A DNA stretch of 64,000 bases from the NCBI GenBank assembly GCA_038049695.1, contig CP142459.1, positions 72,143,001-72,207,000 of the forward strand, in the 5' to 3' direction. This document shows, piece by piece, positions 35,713 to 47,879 of this stretch. A program made the translations under genes and the position numbers. The notes beneath the pieces were generated by a model, which did no database searches, was not told where the DNA came from, and worked only from the letters and a program-made list of their open reading frames with translations. The DNA is from Cinnamomum chago (taxonomy: Eukaryota > Streptophyta > Magnoliopsida > Laurales > Lauraceae). Within the stretch, counting starts at the first letter, position 1, and the number at the start of each line of letters is the position of its first letter.

Positions 35713-38700
35713 TCAGCCTAATCCATGAAAACCAGAAGACTTAAAGCAACTTCTTGAAAGCTTTGGCAGCTTGAGAAATGCGATCACACCAGCAGCAAAG
35801 GCAAATACAGAGGCCAGGGCAAATGCAGGTATGTTTCCTCCTCCAAAGAGAGCATCCCATGGACCTGCTCCAAGGGATATGATCATCTGCAAACAGTATG
35901 TTAAAAACTCAATTGATATAATGGATAGACGGTAAATTCCTCGGTGCAACATTCGTTGGCAAGATTTGATGTTAAGAATGAAGAAATGAGAATTAAGGTG
36001 TCTACAAAATCCTGATTCACAGAGTAACTATAAACTAAATGTCATTTCCAAGAATTCGCCATGTAGGTATTAAACCCAACTATTAAACACCAACAAAAAT
36101 CACTTCACTAAAAATGAATCTACTAATCCTCCAATAGAAGATACAAAATTAGCACAATTTTACAATAACTAGATAAATATAGACTTGCAAAGAAATCAAT
36201 TAAATGTACCTGAGGTATAACAATTGCAAGGTTCAAAACTCCAGTAGCCAATCCTGCAAGTCACAGACACAATTCAGGACCATGATGATCTGCACGAATA
36301 GATGGCAAAAGGGAAAGAAAACATACGCAGAATATCACTTCATTACAAACCTTGCCCACCACCTGTATCAGCAGTCAACTCTGCTGTTACAGCAAATGGA
36401 ACGCTATATGTAATCTGCAGTAAAGGATTTAGTTAGTAGGAACAGAACTCTGCTGAGGACAAATAAATGCAATGAAGAATGGCGAAGCCATAGTGATCCT
36501 TACAGAGAGAGGAAAACCAAGAAGTGCAAATACAACTAAGGCTGCAATCCTGATTGCCTCATTCCCTCCAATCATATGCTGAATTCCCTTGGAATATTCA
36601 CTGACAGAAACCAAACTAATAACTGCAGTGCCTGCCATGCAGATAAACACGATGAAATTGCTCATCACCCACACCAGTTTTGCACTCGTCCGCTGACACA
36701 TAGGCTCGACAAGGAAAGAGCTAATACCAAGAACAACCTGATTTTTGGAAAAGAAAAATAAGCATTACTTTGTAAATTTTGGAAGGTGGGAGATGGGAAT
36801 ACATTTCAAAGAGAAGTCATAGTGGATCCTTAATATTGTAGATTTAGATCTTGGTAAGACTTATACTGCATGAGAGTTCTTACTGAATTCAATAGTAAAC
36901 CAAATGCACCTTCTCTGACACCTTTGTCATAAGCTGAAACTTCAGATGCAGATCCTTGTGGATCCCCATGGTAAACTTCACGGCCCATCCAATCCGTGTC
37001 AAACAGAAAAAATGGAAACCATGACAACTGCATGCAATACATACAGGTTTATTTCAGATCTGGTGTGTCCTCATGGGACACTCTTGATAAGAACAATGGT
37101 TGATACAAAACAGGAATGGTCAAACCATCACACTTATTTCAGATGTCAGATCTGAGAACTAAATGATTATGAACACATACCCAACTAAGAGCCATGACAA
37201 GCAGCACTGAATGCATTGGAGGAGGTAAATGCCTCAAACTTGTCAACAAATTGACCAAAACTGCTCCAGGACCATCTGTAAAGGCTACCTTTTGATCATC
37301 TCTATCTTTCGGGTCCAGATGCACTTTACTTTCAAAAATGGTTTTACCACCCACTTGACTAATTATAGATTCACGACCACCTACTTGCATCTCGTGATTT
37401 GAATTTAACGAATCTGAGGCAGGGTGTTGGGCATTCAATAAAGGAACAGAATCAGACATATGATCTGCCTGTTTTTCAACTAGTGGTATCTCCTTGGCGA
37501 AATAAAGAGTAACAAGTGTACACAATGTGAGAAAGGCCTGCATACATATCAGGAGACTAGTTCATAAATGCAGCCAAATGCATAGATAATCTTATTTGCT
37601 GCACCATGGAAATGCTAAATAAATGGTGAAAATAGAAAATATCACACAGTAGCAAAGTTGATGAGAACTTACCACGGCAACTAGAAAGGCTGCTTTCAAG
37701 TTTCCACAAGCTTCACAACAAGCTCTTGTCGTCAAGAAAGGAAACCACCTGCTCAAATGTGAGCTCTAGAATAGATAAATCTGCTAAAAACCTAATGGAA
37801 AGTTCAACTATGAAACAAAATAAACATTAAAGTTCAATCATAAGGATGGGGCACTCCTCTACAAGATTTTAAATTACAACAAGACCACTTCTGAAATCCG
37901 AAGTCCAAATATCCTTAATAGAAAAAGGAAAGTAGAAAAGTCACTACTACGAAAATGAATTAAGACTCATAAACGTGATGAAGTCCATCAATCAGATTTT
38001 TTTTTTTTTTTGTAATTGTATGCAATATAATTGGAGGTCTATCTCTTATATCAACGTAGACTGTTCTTCATTTTTCTTTTGGAAAGAAGTAAAAAATTCA
38101 ATATCATTCCAAGAAAAGTTCACCTGTGCCAATTTCCGCTAGCACCAGAAGAAAAACCTAAAATATTTCCAACAGCCATCCAAGAGCAAAATATTGCATT
38201 TGCTGAATTCCGTTGGTTAGGGCCTATCACAGCATAAAAGCCCATTGTCAATTATTTTGTACAGGAACCAACCCTTAACAGCAAATAAATATCAGAAAAA
38301 CAGAGAATGTCAATCAATCCTATTCCTACAACGACCTGGGTATGAACATAAATTCACCTGACAGATCAGCTAGAAGAGCACGAGCTGGACCCTATAAAGG
38401 AAGCAAACCCAAAAGCATCAGAAATTGAACTGAAGTATTTTGATGTTAAAGTAGAATGATTAGCTGCAGCATATTTGATTCTTTGGTAGCATACATGATC
38501 CTATAAAACTAAATAGAAATATAGTAAGAAGGAAACAACAATTCAAACGAGCTTACTTGCACTGTATTGTTTGCAAGATCCAGCATCCAGAAACCAATGA
38601 TAAATACAAGAGTTGCCCACACCCGATTACCTTTATATGTACTATATTTTTATAAGAAACTATGTCAAAACTTGAAACACTGGAATTGCATATTTAGTAA

Positions 38701-39445
38701 AAAAAAAGTGTGTTTTATAAGAGAACACTAAGCACCTGCAATGCTCCTTTGTATCCCCTAAGAAGTATCCAATATCTGCGGAAAACCCAATTATTGTCAC
38801 CTAAATTATGACACATGCACACCGTCAAATCAAAGGTGGCTGTACAACTGCTAGCAAATAGAAAACCAGTATGTTATAAAATAAATACCTACTCTCTGCA
38901 ACCCAAACAACAGCAATAAAGAAACAAAAAACAGGGAACCTATTACAATGTCAATACAAAACTCACAGCAACTGAGATCAAAAGAGTTCCAATAAAAATA
39001 AATGGCCGTCTTCTTCCAAATTTTGATTTGCATTTATCACTCCAAATACCAACACAAGGTTGAACCTGTGCACAAAAGGGATATTGAAGGGTGAACACAA
39101 GGTTAACATGAATCTTCAAACAAGAGGAACACAAAAGATTCAGCAAACATAAATTTCTGAAAAATGAAATCAAAGCGGATAATCTACTGGCTCTAGATGA
39201 AAGGACAAATAAAGAATTAACAAATCATACTATGAGGTCATGAAATATTTTGTTACTTATTTTTATTTCTTTCTGTCTCCCACACACATATGAACCTCAG
39301 TTCACTTAAGCTAACTATATGGAAAGTTTCAGCTGTGCCTGTCTAGGCCAAAATTGACAACACTGCAAAATAGGGATATTGTTCACGACTCCTGCAAACT
39401 CCAAATTTCAACCAAGTTGCATGCCCAAAACACATGAAAATTTTG

Positions 39446-39478
<33 letters not shown>

Positions 39479-40628
39479 CTGTTCTGAGTCTGGTAAGTGG
39501 TAACAAAGAAAACTATTTGAATCTTCTTCACAATAATTTTGCAGTAGTAAACCCAAATCACTTAAAACAAATAAATAAAACAAACGAACTGCAGAGATTA
39601 TTTTCTAACTAAAAGACCTTGATATACCTTAGGAAATGAAAAGAAGAAAATAAATATAAAAATAAACGCTTTCTAACTATAATGTTTGTTGATATTTTTA
39701 TCAACATAAAGTTTATTAAAGTCAAGTTAGGCATGCCATACATATAAATTAATTGGTGCAAATGGACAAACTGAAGGCCCAAATATCCCAAATAAAACAA
39801 AAACAAAACCAATAAAATTAATGAAACAACAATAGAATTCCAATCGTGTAATAGTGCAATGACAATATACTAAAGGGCCAGCAACGTATCAGGAGAGAAG
39901 TTAGAAAACATAGTAAACATGCCTAACATGATTTCGCTTCAAAAATGGAAAATGTACTAAAAGAAGAAGAATACATTGGGAAAAACCACCCCAGTATTTT
40001 GGAATAACATGGGAGTGAGGACCTACCACAAGTCCTGTAATGGGGCCACAGAGCCAAATAAATGAAGATAATGCATGTTCTATTCCAAGCGTCTGCACCC
40101 AAATCAGGCAAAAATGAGATAATCATAACCCACTACTACAGAAGTATCAGAAAAATGCAATTTACATCCACTCATACTTGTGTATAAACCATCGACAAAC
40201 TCCATTAAAAATGTCAACACATATCAATGTGAAAATTCATAACAGATTCTCTAGTCTCCAATTTCTATCTCCTGTTTCGGTTCTTTCCACACTTTGAATT
40301 CATGCACATCAATCCTATAAAAATTAGGTTTTTACTGTCAAAGAAGAAGAAGAAGAAGAAATCTTGAGAGAGATACCTGAATATATGGCGTCAAAAGGGA
40401 AAGCTGCAGCGCCCAACCGAATTGGACTCCTGCAGCGACCATAGAACCAAGAATCAAAGTCTTCAGACCCCTAAAATTCGGAGTAGAAGATGAAGAAGAA
40501 GAAGCGCAGGGACCATTTGAAACCCTAGAATCACCATCCATCCGGACGTGAGCTTCATCCAAGCCGACCAATTCGAGTTCCGCCTCTCTGATATGCTTAT
40601 AAGGAAATCGAACGGAGAGAGAATCCAT
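35713..40628 (-). CDS. SUT2: Sucrose transporter, SUT2/AtSUC3 clade
   Basis: A plasma-membrane sucrose/H+ symporter of the major facilitator superfamily; this clade is low-affinity and found in sieve elements and sink cells. Exons: 40628-40377, 40092-40027, 39065-38967, 38800-38736, 38641-38557, 38391-38358, 38223-38124, 37748-37673, 37537-37181, 37027-36884, 36737-36504, 36414-36351, 36253-36210, 35886-35713. All introns are GT..AG; the product is 597 aa. Recognition: an extended N terminus, [20 protein letters not shown] in TM1, the MFS signature [17 protein letters not shown] (about residues 112-128), [20 protein letters not shown], a long central loop (about 275-350) and [20 protein letters not shown]. 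The long N terminus and loop separate SUT2/SUC3 from the shorter SUT1 and SUT4 types. No damage is seen. Intron 2 holds a 31-base A-run. Confidence 0.96.
39446..39476. repeat. A31 homopolymer in transporter intron 2
   Basis: Thirty-one consecutive A on the plus strand (T on the transcript) lie within the intron between exons 2 and 3. Confidence 0.9.
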
Positions 40629-41008
40629 CTTCTACTTGTTCGTCTTATCAGGGTAGGTAGGGATCGGATTGGGGAAATTACAGGATCATATCTGTCTCCA
40701 TCTCCATGTCCATGAGGGGAGTTGGGGGGAAATTGATCAATCAATCATCATCGATTAGAAGTTCTGGTTATTCTTCTAGGGTTCCGATTTTCAGATGCCC
40801 TAACCCTAAACGGATTTGGTTAAGGAGAATCTACGAATCTTCTTCTCTGTCGTCGGCTACTCGGCTGAGCTCAATCTTCGGAGTTCCAAAAACGTGGCGG
40901 GAAAATGCCAACTCTTTTATCTTTGAATGGTTCTTATTCAATTCACCCAGTGAGTCTTCATAACAGGGTTGGAAAACTCGGCGTCCGGTGACGTCTAAGA
41001 CTGTGAAT

Positions 41009-41330
41009 GTAAATGTTCTTCGATTATCAGGTTAGGCCAATTAAAAATCGGGTTTTGGTATTTATTTAGACTCCGATAAGTAAATGGGTCTGGGTCCAAT
41101 TCCACATTGGTTCATACCTGTGGACCCGAGACCCAACATAATACCTCAATTTTTGAAAATCTCTCATATAAACCATGATTTTTTAATATCATTCTCTATC
41201 TAGACCAGGACTGGATCCAAACTCGTCCCATATATGGCTTTGGTTTCGGTTCCGAATCCAGGAAATCGATTCCGAAACTGTTCTAGATCGCCCGACCGGA
41301 ACCAACCTGTTTACGACCCTACTCTAGACC
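41009..41330. mobile_element. Degraded hAT-like MITE, relative of 520-918
   Basis: Aligns along its length with 520-918: shared gataagtaaatg-gtc, gaaaatctctcata and cccgtcccatatatgg, and the right end gtttacgaccct matches gtttacaaccct. The ends are worn and the target duplication is not clear. It lies just upstream of the transporter start. Confidence 0.6.
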
Positions 41331-42395
41331 GAGTCAAATATTAGGTAAATTCTACTGAGTTAAATACAAGAAATTAATACTTGAGTTGAAGTTTGGAGTT
41401 AGCAATTTAAAAATGAGTGATTGAAATGTAATAAATTTATGAATTTAAATTTATTACTAATAATACATGTATATTATGATTTTATAAGCATTTTATCTAT
41501 TTTTAAAATCTTAAAAAAGAAAAAACACGATTTCTCTTGGAGGTGTCAAGTTGACTCTCTCCAAGTCAGTAGTTTAGAGCTAGATGAGTTTACTTTGAGT
41601 CACAGAGCATTCCTAACCTTGCTTGCTGTGGTATGCGTCCGGAATCTTCCATAATCATATGTTGAGGCATGGTTCGACCATCCCTGACCACCGATCTTAT
41701 GGGCTTGATATGTTGGATTGCCCCAAAAAGCCCAACAATTACAAGAAGATCCCTTTGGGCCATTTAGGTGGAATTTGAACTTTAGCTTTGTGATTTTCTT
41801 AACCTTGCATTTTTATTTTTTTTTCCTGAGCACTCCATCTAGGAATAGGAAAGCCAATATGACATGTGGGTATCTAATCAACATTTGGGGTCTCATTCAG
41901 CTTATGCTGCAATGCAATCCGTCCTAAAACATATGATTGCTGTGAACTTCTTGACTGAAAGAGGGCTGTTCCATGTATTATTTCATCAGCCACCTTTTAA
42001 TTGAATAGACGAAGAATTAAAAAAAAAATGATAAACAAAAAGGGCTTCCAACTTGAGTTTAGATAACAATTATCTACTACGACTGTAACTGGATATCTCC
42101 TCAATGGGAGCATTTGGGTAGTACCCAAAATCATAGGCAGTTTAGATGCTCTGGAATAAAAAGAGGCGGGCGGCTCCAATTTGCAGCAGGTGCAGTGCAG
42201 ACAATAATAATCACCCCACCAAGGATGCATCTTCCTTTCCACCGCAAATCAGTGTCCAAAATGTTTCTGGTCCCATTAAGAATAACAGAATGGGCTCAAG
42301 ATGATGACATGTATATATGTTTGCATGCATGCGTTTCTACAGAAATTCAGTGTAAGGAGTACAATCACATCCAAGACTATACTTCAAGAAAAGGA
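41331..42395. other. Intergenic between transporter and BPA1-like gene
   Basis: No gene was recognised. The left part includes the upstream region of the transporter; the right end leads into the 3' region of the BPA1-like gene. Confidence 0.45.
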
Positions 42396-42516
42396 TACAT
42401 AAAAATATGAGAGAGAGGGATACATAAAAATATGAGAGAGAGAGAGCTTATGGGGTCCTATTCAGCCATGAGAGAGAGAGAGAGAGAGCTTATGGGGTCC
42501 TATTCAGCCATTTCAT

Positions 42517-42592
<76 letters not shown>

Positions 42593-42630
42593 TGGGGTCC
42601 TATTCAGCCATTTCATTTACAGTACTATAT
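42396..42630. repeat. Compound repeat: GA tracts with a 24-bp unit
   Basis: Three copies of a unit beginning gcttatggggtcctattcag (42446, 42488, 42588) are separated by GA runs, the longest at 42522-42588. It ends about 36 bases past the BPA1-like stop codon, so it is probably within that gene's 3' UTR or just after it. Confidence 0.85.
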
Positions 42631-42666
42631 AGACAACAGTCTCTTCTTGTAAAACTACCATATGTG

Positions 42667-43599
42667 TCACTTTTTTGAACCATGACTGCCCAAATCAGCT
42701 GCAACTTTGGCAGCTTTAGTGAGAGCATCGGAAACCAATAGAGCTCCGGCTGAGAAGTAGCTGCTGTTTATGATGGAGTTGGCAGCAGCCGCAGCTGTCC
42801 TTCCAGTCGCCGATACAGCTGATTTGGTAGTATCTAATACATGATACCTTTCATCCACTGATCTGACAGCACCAACTCCTGCAGAAATTTTATCTGTTAA
42901 TCCAATTTTCTGGCTCAGTTCAGCAACTTTGGCAGCAGCAGTTGCGGATACTTGATGAGATTGGTCAAACTCTTTGGCTTTGATCAATGCATCCTTTCCC
43001 AGCACATATCCCTTGGACAGCATGGTTTTAACTACTTCTTGTGCCAAACCTACAGCTTCTCCAGGAGTCGAGACGAAATTGCTCCCATGTGAAGCCTGCT
43101 TATAACATAAACAATTGAAGATCAATCTTATCCAAGTATATGCCGTTTATTCAACAAAAGGGAAATGAGGAAATGCTATGAGTCACATGGCTGATTAGGG
43201 CATTTTGAGAAAATGAAGAATAATCATTTCACTGTGCACTTGAAGGCTGTTGCAAAAGATATTGCACTGCAATTAACAAGAAGAAAACATTCATCGACTC
43301 AAAACATTTTCTTGATATAAGTCATGCACACCACAAAAAAACATATTCTTGAAGCATACACATTAAACACATAAGTTGAAGCAGTTGGATACAAGGAAGA
43401 TGCATCCTCCCCTTCTCTACATCTTATTTTCAATGGGCAGAAACAAATACTCTTACCCCCTTTCTTTAAATCAAGTTCAATTTTCACACCTAATCCAACT
43501 CCTTTAGAAAGTCACACCCGCCAAATAATTGTTTTCCAACCTTAGAGACCAAACTACACTAACCTTAAGCAAAGTACATAATTGATCAATGTTACATCG

Positions 43600-43655
<56 letters not shown>

Positions 43656-46600
43656 AAGAGAGAGAGAGAGAATTTGAAGCGTAAAGGGAGCTTCATCTTC
43701 GTTGTCGTTGTCATCATCAAATCCTTGTCCCAAGAATGTTGTCGGCTACATGAATTCTGGCTCTCTATTCCATAAAGGAAGCTTTTCAATTGTGGGATCC
43801 CAAAAATGTTAGTAGTTTTAAGTGTCACTTGGAGTATTCTTTTTTCTTTTTTATCTTTCTTCGTTTTTTCTTTTCATTTAACCCTATCGCATGGTAGGCT
43901 AGTTATTCCATCAAAACAGGAATTGCTTGGACCTAACCAATACGCCAAAAGCCCTAAGACTGGTGGAACTCGGCAAATCAAGTCTTATAATTATTTAAGA
44001 CCGCAACAAACCACTACGCTTTTGCAACCGACAATTCTCGGTGCAAGTAGCTCTTTTCCCTTCTTGGCACAGCTCACAGTCTGCTCCAGGTAGCCCTCTC
44101 CGCGGCGGCTCACTCTGGCGGTAAGTAGCCTTTTTTTTTTTTTTGATATGGCTCTCACTCTACTCCAAGCTGCCTTTTGCATGACTCAGAACTTGAGACA
44201 TAGGGGCCAGCTTTGATACCAAATGTTATGGACCTAACCAATATGCCAAAAGCCCCCTGACTGATGGAACGTGTAAAATGAAGTCTTACAACTATGTAGG
44301 AATGTAACAGGACCACACAGACGTGCATATTCAGTAAGTGTGCTAGTGGATCAACCACCTTTTAGGAAGTTATATATGCTATGATTATCCATTATCCAAA
44401 TAGCTATATAGAAATACTACAAAACATCATCATCATTGCTGTCAATGCCTTATCCCATATATCTGGGGTAGGCTTAGAAATAATGCATGTATGCTAATAA
44501 AATCCAAAAATACTATCATTTTCTTGTCGAACATATTTATTATTGTCATTAATAACATGAAAAAACAAGCATACCATTGAACTAGTATCATCTTCAATCT
44601 TCCATGAAGGTCTGTTCCAAAGATCAAATTCATCTTCATACTGCCCCCACCGAGAAATGCACACACGTTGATCTACAATTGTAGCTCCCTGAAAAATCCA
44701 AATTGTACTTAAATAACCAAAATTACTGATATAAGTCAAATATAAAATGCAAGGAATGAGGAGCAGTAGCCAGTAACAAATATCAAACAAATAAAAAAAG
44801 AAGAGATAGATGATCATTCGATGTCTGTTAAGTTAGTAATTTACCAATACATTGAGAAAAGGGAATAGCTCAACCTGTCAGTCAATAGTCATTTGTTGCA
44901 AACTCTAGCTTATCATGGATAGCTCAGCTGTGTTGGAAGATGGATTTAATACCTTGGGCAACGGGAGATACACACTAGCTACAGCTTAATTACAAAATAC
45001 AAATTACACTAAGAACAATAACCCACTTTATAAATCTTACACAAATACACTATTACAAAGGAACACACTTTTAAGCCTACACACTTACAAGCAAGAAACA
45101 CACTCAATACACTCACTCACTACAAAGAGAGCACTCACTAGTCACTCCACTTCTCACTACAGACTGCTATGTGTCTCACTTCACTCGTCACTTCTGAACT
45201 TAACTTGTCTTCACACTTCTCTTCAGTGTGTATGTAAATGAACCAAGGCACATCTATTTATAGCCTTACAAAGGTCGGTGGATGCTTCCTCATGTGGATG
45301 GGAGATGGTCCACGCGGGCTCATTTTACTCCATACATGAAGTCGGTTTTGACTTCTCTAGAAAGGGTAAGTCGGTTCACGGAGGGGCCTTTCTAGATGCA
45401 TAAAGTGAGTTGGTGGTGTGGAGTGCTCTAGAAAATTTGAGAATGAGGGAGAGAGTTTAAGGGGACAAGAGGACAGCCAAATCAGTGTTTGACTGACAAG
45501 ATGAACATTAACAAAGTTCAGAGATGGTAGACTGTTTGGCTCCTGGTAGAAACAGTTAATGGTCCTGATTGTCCAGAACTGATGCAGGCTTGGGCCATCT
45601 AGGTCCATAGGCAGAACTCGGAAGGACCTCAATCTATTGTGGACCTCAATTGTTCGACCAAAGGTCCATGGGTGATGATGGAACAAAACCAATTGGGGTA
45701 CTGGTTCGCCGAGGCGAGGGAGGAAGGGAGACTGGGGTGCTTGACACCTTCCCCTTCCATCACCAAAGATGAATTTAAACTATTGCTAAGATGAATCTAA
45801 ACTATTTCTGGGAATACCAGTTGGGGAGTTTATTACTAGCGACTTCTTGACTGAACCATTTTCCGTACTGGGATCATTTACAAGAACAGATTCAGGAAAT
45901 TGCACCAAAAGGAGACAGTTCAAGGAAATGATATACTCCCTTTCTACTTTTGGTGTTAGGGTATTGCACAGGTGTATAATTCTAACTCAGGAAACAATAT
46001 TTTCTTAAACTATAGTGAGAGAGTAAGTATCAGTTCCCATCTGTTCCTATGAAAATTGACGCACTAGTTCGCAGTTTGGAGCACCCTGAAACTGGTAAAA
46101 TAGATCAATAAAAGTCATCAGAGTAAATATCGATCCCCATCTGTTCGTATGAAAATTGAAGCACCAGTTCATGGCATAGAGTACACCCTCACGCTGGTAA
46201 CAATAGCGCAATAAAAGTCCGCAAGCCAACTGTGACCATTACAATTAATTGATCATTTTTTCATGAACGGTATCATTTGGTAGAGAAGAAAAATATTCCA
46301 TCAAACAAACCACTGGTTCATATTGGGTTCAAAATATTTCATATATTTTCATTAAAGAAGATGCACATCCACAAAACACCCAAATTGGCAATTTAAACTC
46401 TTACGACGAAAATCAACTTCAAGAAACAAAATAAAACTTAAACCAAATTGAATTTATAATTGATTGAAAACGGAAAAAAAAAAAAAAAAAAAAGACATCA
46501 CTTGGTAACGTTGATGTGGAACTTACAGTCAGCAACACCGCAGTTTCCAAGGCATGAGGATCCTTGAACGTCACATAAGCAGTACAAGCATAATCTCCAG

Positions 46601-47879
46601 ATCTGTTTTAACCAAACAAATATGAAAGCTGATAGTAACAACTATAATTTATTATACAGAATGGACTTCTTGCCGCTAAGAGGTATCTCTCATTGCTTGA
46701 GTGAGAAGTATCTTTTTTACAAAGTGTAGCACCCCCCATGATCAATCCAAGCCCCTCACACTCATTAAAACCCCGTGAATTGGCACTAAACCTAGTTTGA
46801 TACTAATATGAATACTCTCCATTGGATTGAATTTCAAAAAAAAAAAAAAAAGAAAAAGAACAGTTACTAAATCAATGGTTGTGATGATCTGTTAGTGATG
46901 ATTTTTGCTCAAAATCATATCCACAATGAGACCTTTCCATCACACCATCCTCCCATGATTGGCATGTATCCAATTGGGTCCCACAAGGGGCTTAAATGTT
47001 TACCTCTCATACAAGACGTGAGAGGTACCTCTTAGCAGAACATAACTCTATACAGAAATTTTAATCAGTTATTCAGCATCTGGATTGCAAATAATGCAGG
47101 CCAGACAATAATTTGTATCAGTTTTTCACATTAAGGTCAATCTTGCAGCCCCTTCACATTTTAGTACCTTCTTTTTTCTTCTTTCGAAAATGTCCATATG
47201 CTATTTAAACCACTTAACAGAACAAGCACCAACTGACCACTCCACACCCAACCAAAAGAAAAAAGAAGTTTATGACAAACACCATTTGTAAGGAAAGGAA
47301 AATGGCACCATCCATGAAATTTCAAGTTGTAGTTCCATTTAGTTCTAAAGTGTCACATACATTAGACTGCAAACAATATATCAAAACTGCCCCTTTTAAG
47401 TGTTATGCAACACTTGTTGTTGACTTCACTAACTAGATTGCATTTCTGCTGTGCCATTTTTATAAGTTCTACCGCATACATGTAATGACATTTTAAAAAA
47501 TAAGATATGAACACTTACATCTTAACTTCTAAAAAACAAGAAGTCACAGGTCTGTCAGAAATTACAAAATTTAATAACTAAAATTAATGGTTTAAAACCA
47601 ATTAATCAAATTATAATTGACTGATACACGGTGTATCAGTCACTATTAAGTGATTAATTGATCCTTTTCTTTTCTTTTTTCTTTTTTTTTGTAACAATTA
47701 AATCTTCTTTTCAGATAAATAGTCTCCAATCAAAACAACATCTGTGGATAATCACTAAATTACCTGATGATTTCAACATGTTCAATTGCACCAGAGAAAG
47801 CAAAGAAATCATAAACATCCTTCTCTGTTGCATTAGGGGACAGACCGGTAACTTCTACCGTATAACAACCAGGACTCAT
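42667..47879 (-). CDS. BPA1: BPA1-like RRM protein (binding partner of ACD11)
   Basis: A homologue of Arabidopsis BPA1, an RRM-fold protein that binds the sphingolipid-transfer protein ACD11 and influences cell death and immunity. Coding exons: 47879-47764, 46602-46527, 44688-44575, 43095-42667; 244 aa. Introns are GT..AG and joins keep frame. The N-terminal RRM-like domain (about residues 5-75) has an RNP2-like YTVEVTGL and an RNP1-like ACTAYVTF; GATIVDQRVCISRWGQY follows. The C-terminal half is Ala/Ser-rich and helical (GEAVGLAQEVVKTMLSKGYV, then TGRTAAAAANS). A 5'-UTR exon probably ends at 48848 (agcag/gtgagtt on the minus strand). The three coding introns are long and carry a Mutator-like MITE, a possible LTR and a TRIM, yet all splice sites look intact. 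Confidence 0.94.
43606..43671. repeat. (GA)n tract in BPA1-like intron
   Basis: About 33 GA units with a few interruptions, inside the last intron of the BPA1-like gene. Confidence 0.9.
43924..44309 (-). mobile_element. TRIM element, 386 bp (fossil)
   Basis: A terminal-repeat retrotransposon in miniature on the minus strand. Two short LTRs (43924-44008, 85 bp; 44224-44309, 86 bp) both start TGTT and end in CA on that strand and share ggcttttggc-tattggttag. Two bases inside the upstream LTR lies TGGTATCAAAGCTGG (44207-44221), a primer-binding site for initiator Met tRNA. The internal 215 bp has no coding capacity. The flanks ggaat and ggacc may be a worn 5-bp duplication. The LTRs are well diverged, so it is old. 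It sits in the last intron of the BPA1-like gene. Confidence 0.75.
44931..45765 (-). mobile_element. Possible solo LTR (fossil) in BPA1-like intron
   Basis: On the minus strand the segment has a good TATA box ggctataaatag (about 45254-45266), followed by a GTG-rich stretch and a terminus reading atcttccaaca, an arrangement seen in Copia-type LTRs. The other end may be TGTCAAGCACCCC at about 45741-45753. No matching target duplication was found, so boundaries and nature are tentative. Confidence 0.35.
46018..46219. repeat. Two-copy tandem repeat of about 100 bp
   Basis: Copies at about 46018-46117 and 46118-46219 share agagtaa-tatc, cccatctgttc, atgaaaattga-gcac and caataaaagtc. They are moderately diverged and lie in intron 2 of the coding exons (between 46527 and 44688). 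Confidence 0.75.
46662..47048. mobile_element. Mutator-like MITE, 387 bp, 9-bp TSD
   Basis: Perfect 9-bp flanks tatacagaa (46653-46661 and 47049-47057). The inverted ends include cgctaagaggtatctctca on the left and, inverted from the right, tgctaagaggtacctctca. It lies in the first coding intron of the BPA1-like gene, about 60 bases from the exon at 46602, without damaging the acceptor site. Confidence 0.85.

Noticed and set aside
40706-40963. 85-codon plus-strand frame upstream of the transporter
   Set aside because: It overlaps the transporter's leader and promoter on the other strand; composition is low-complexity Ser-rich and no homologue is recalled.
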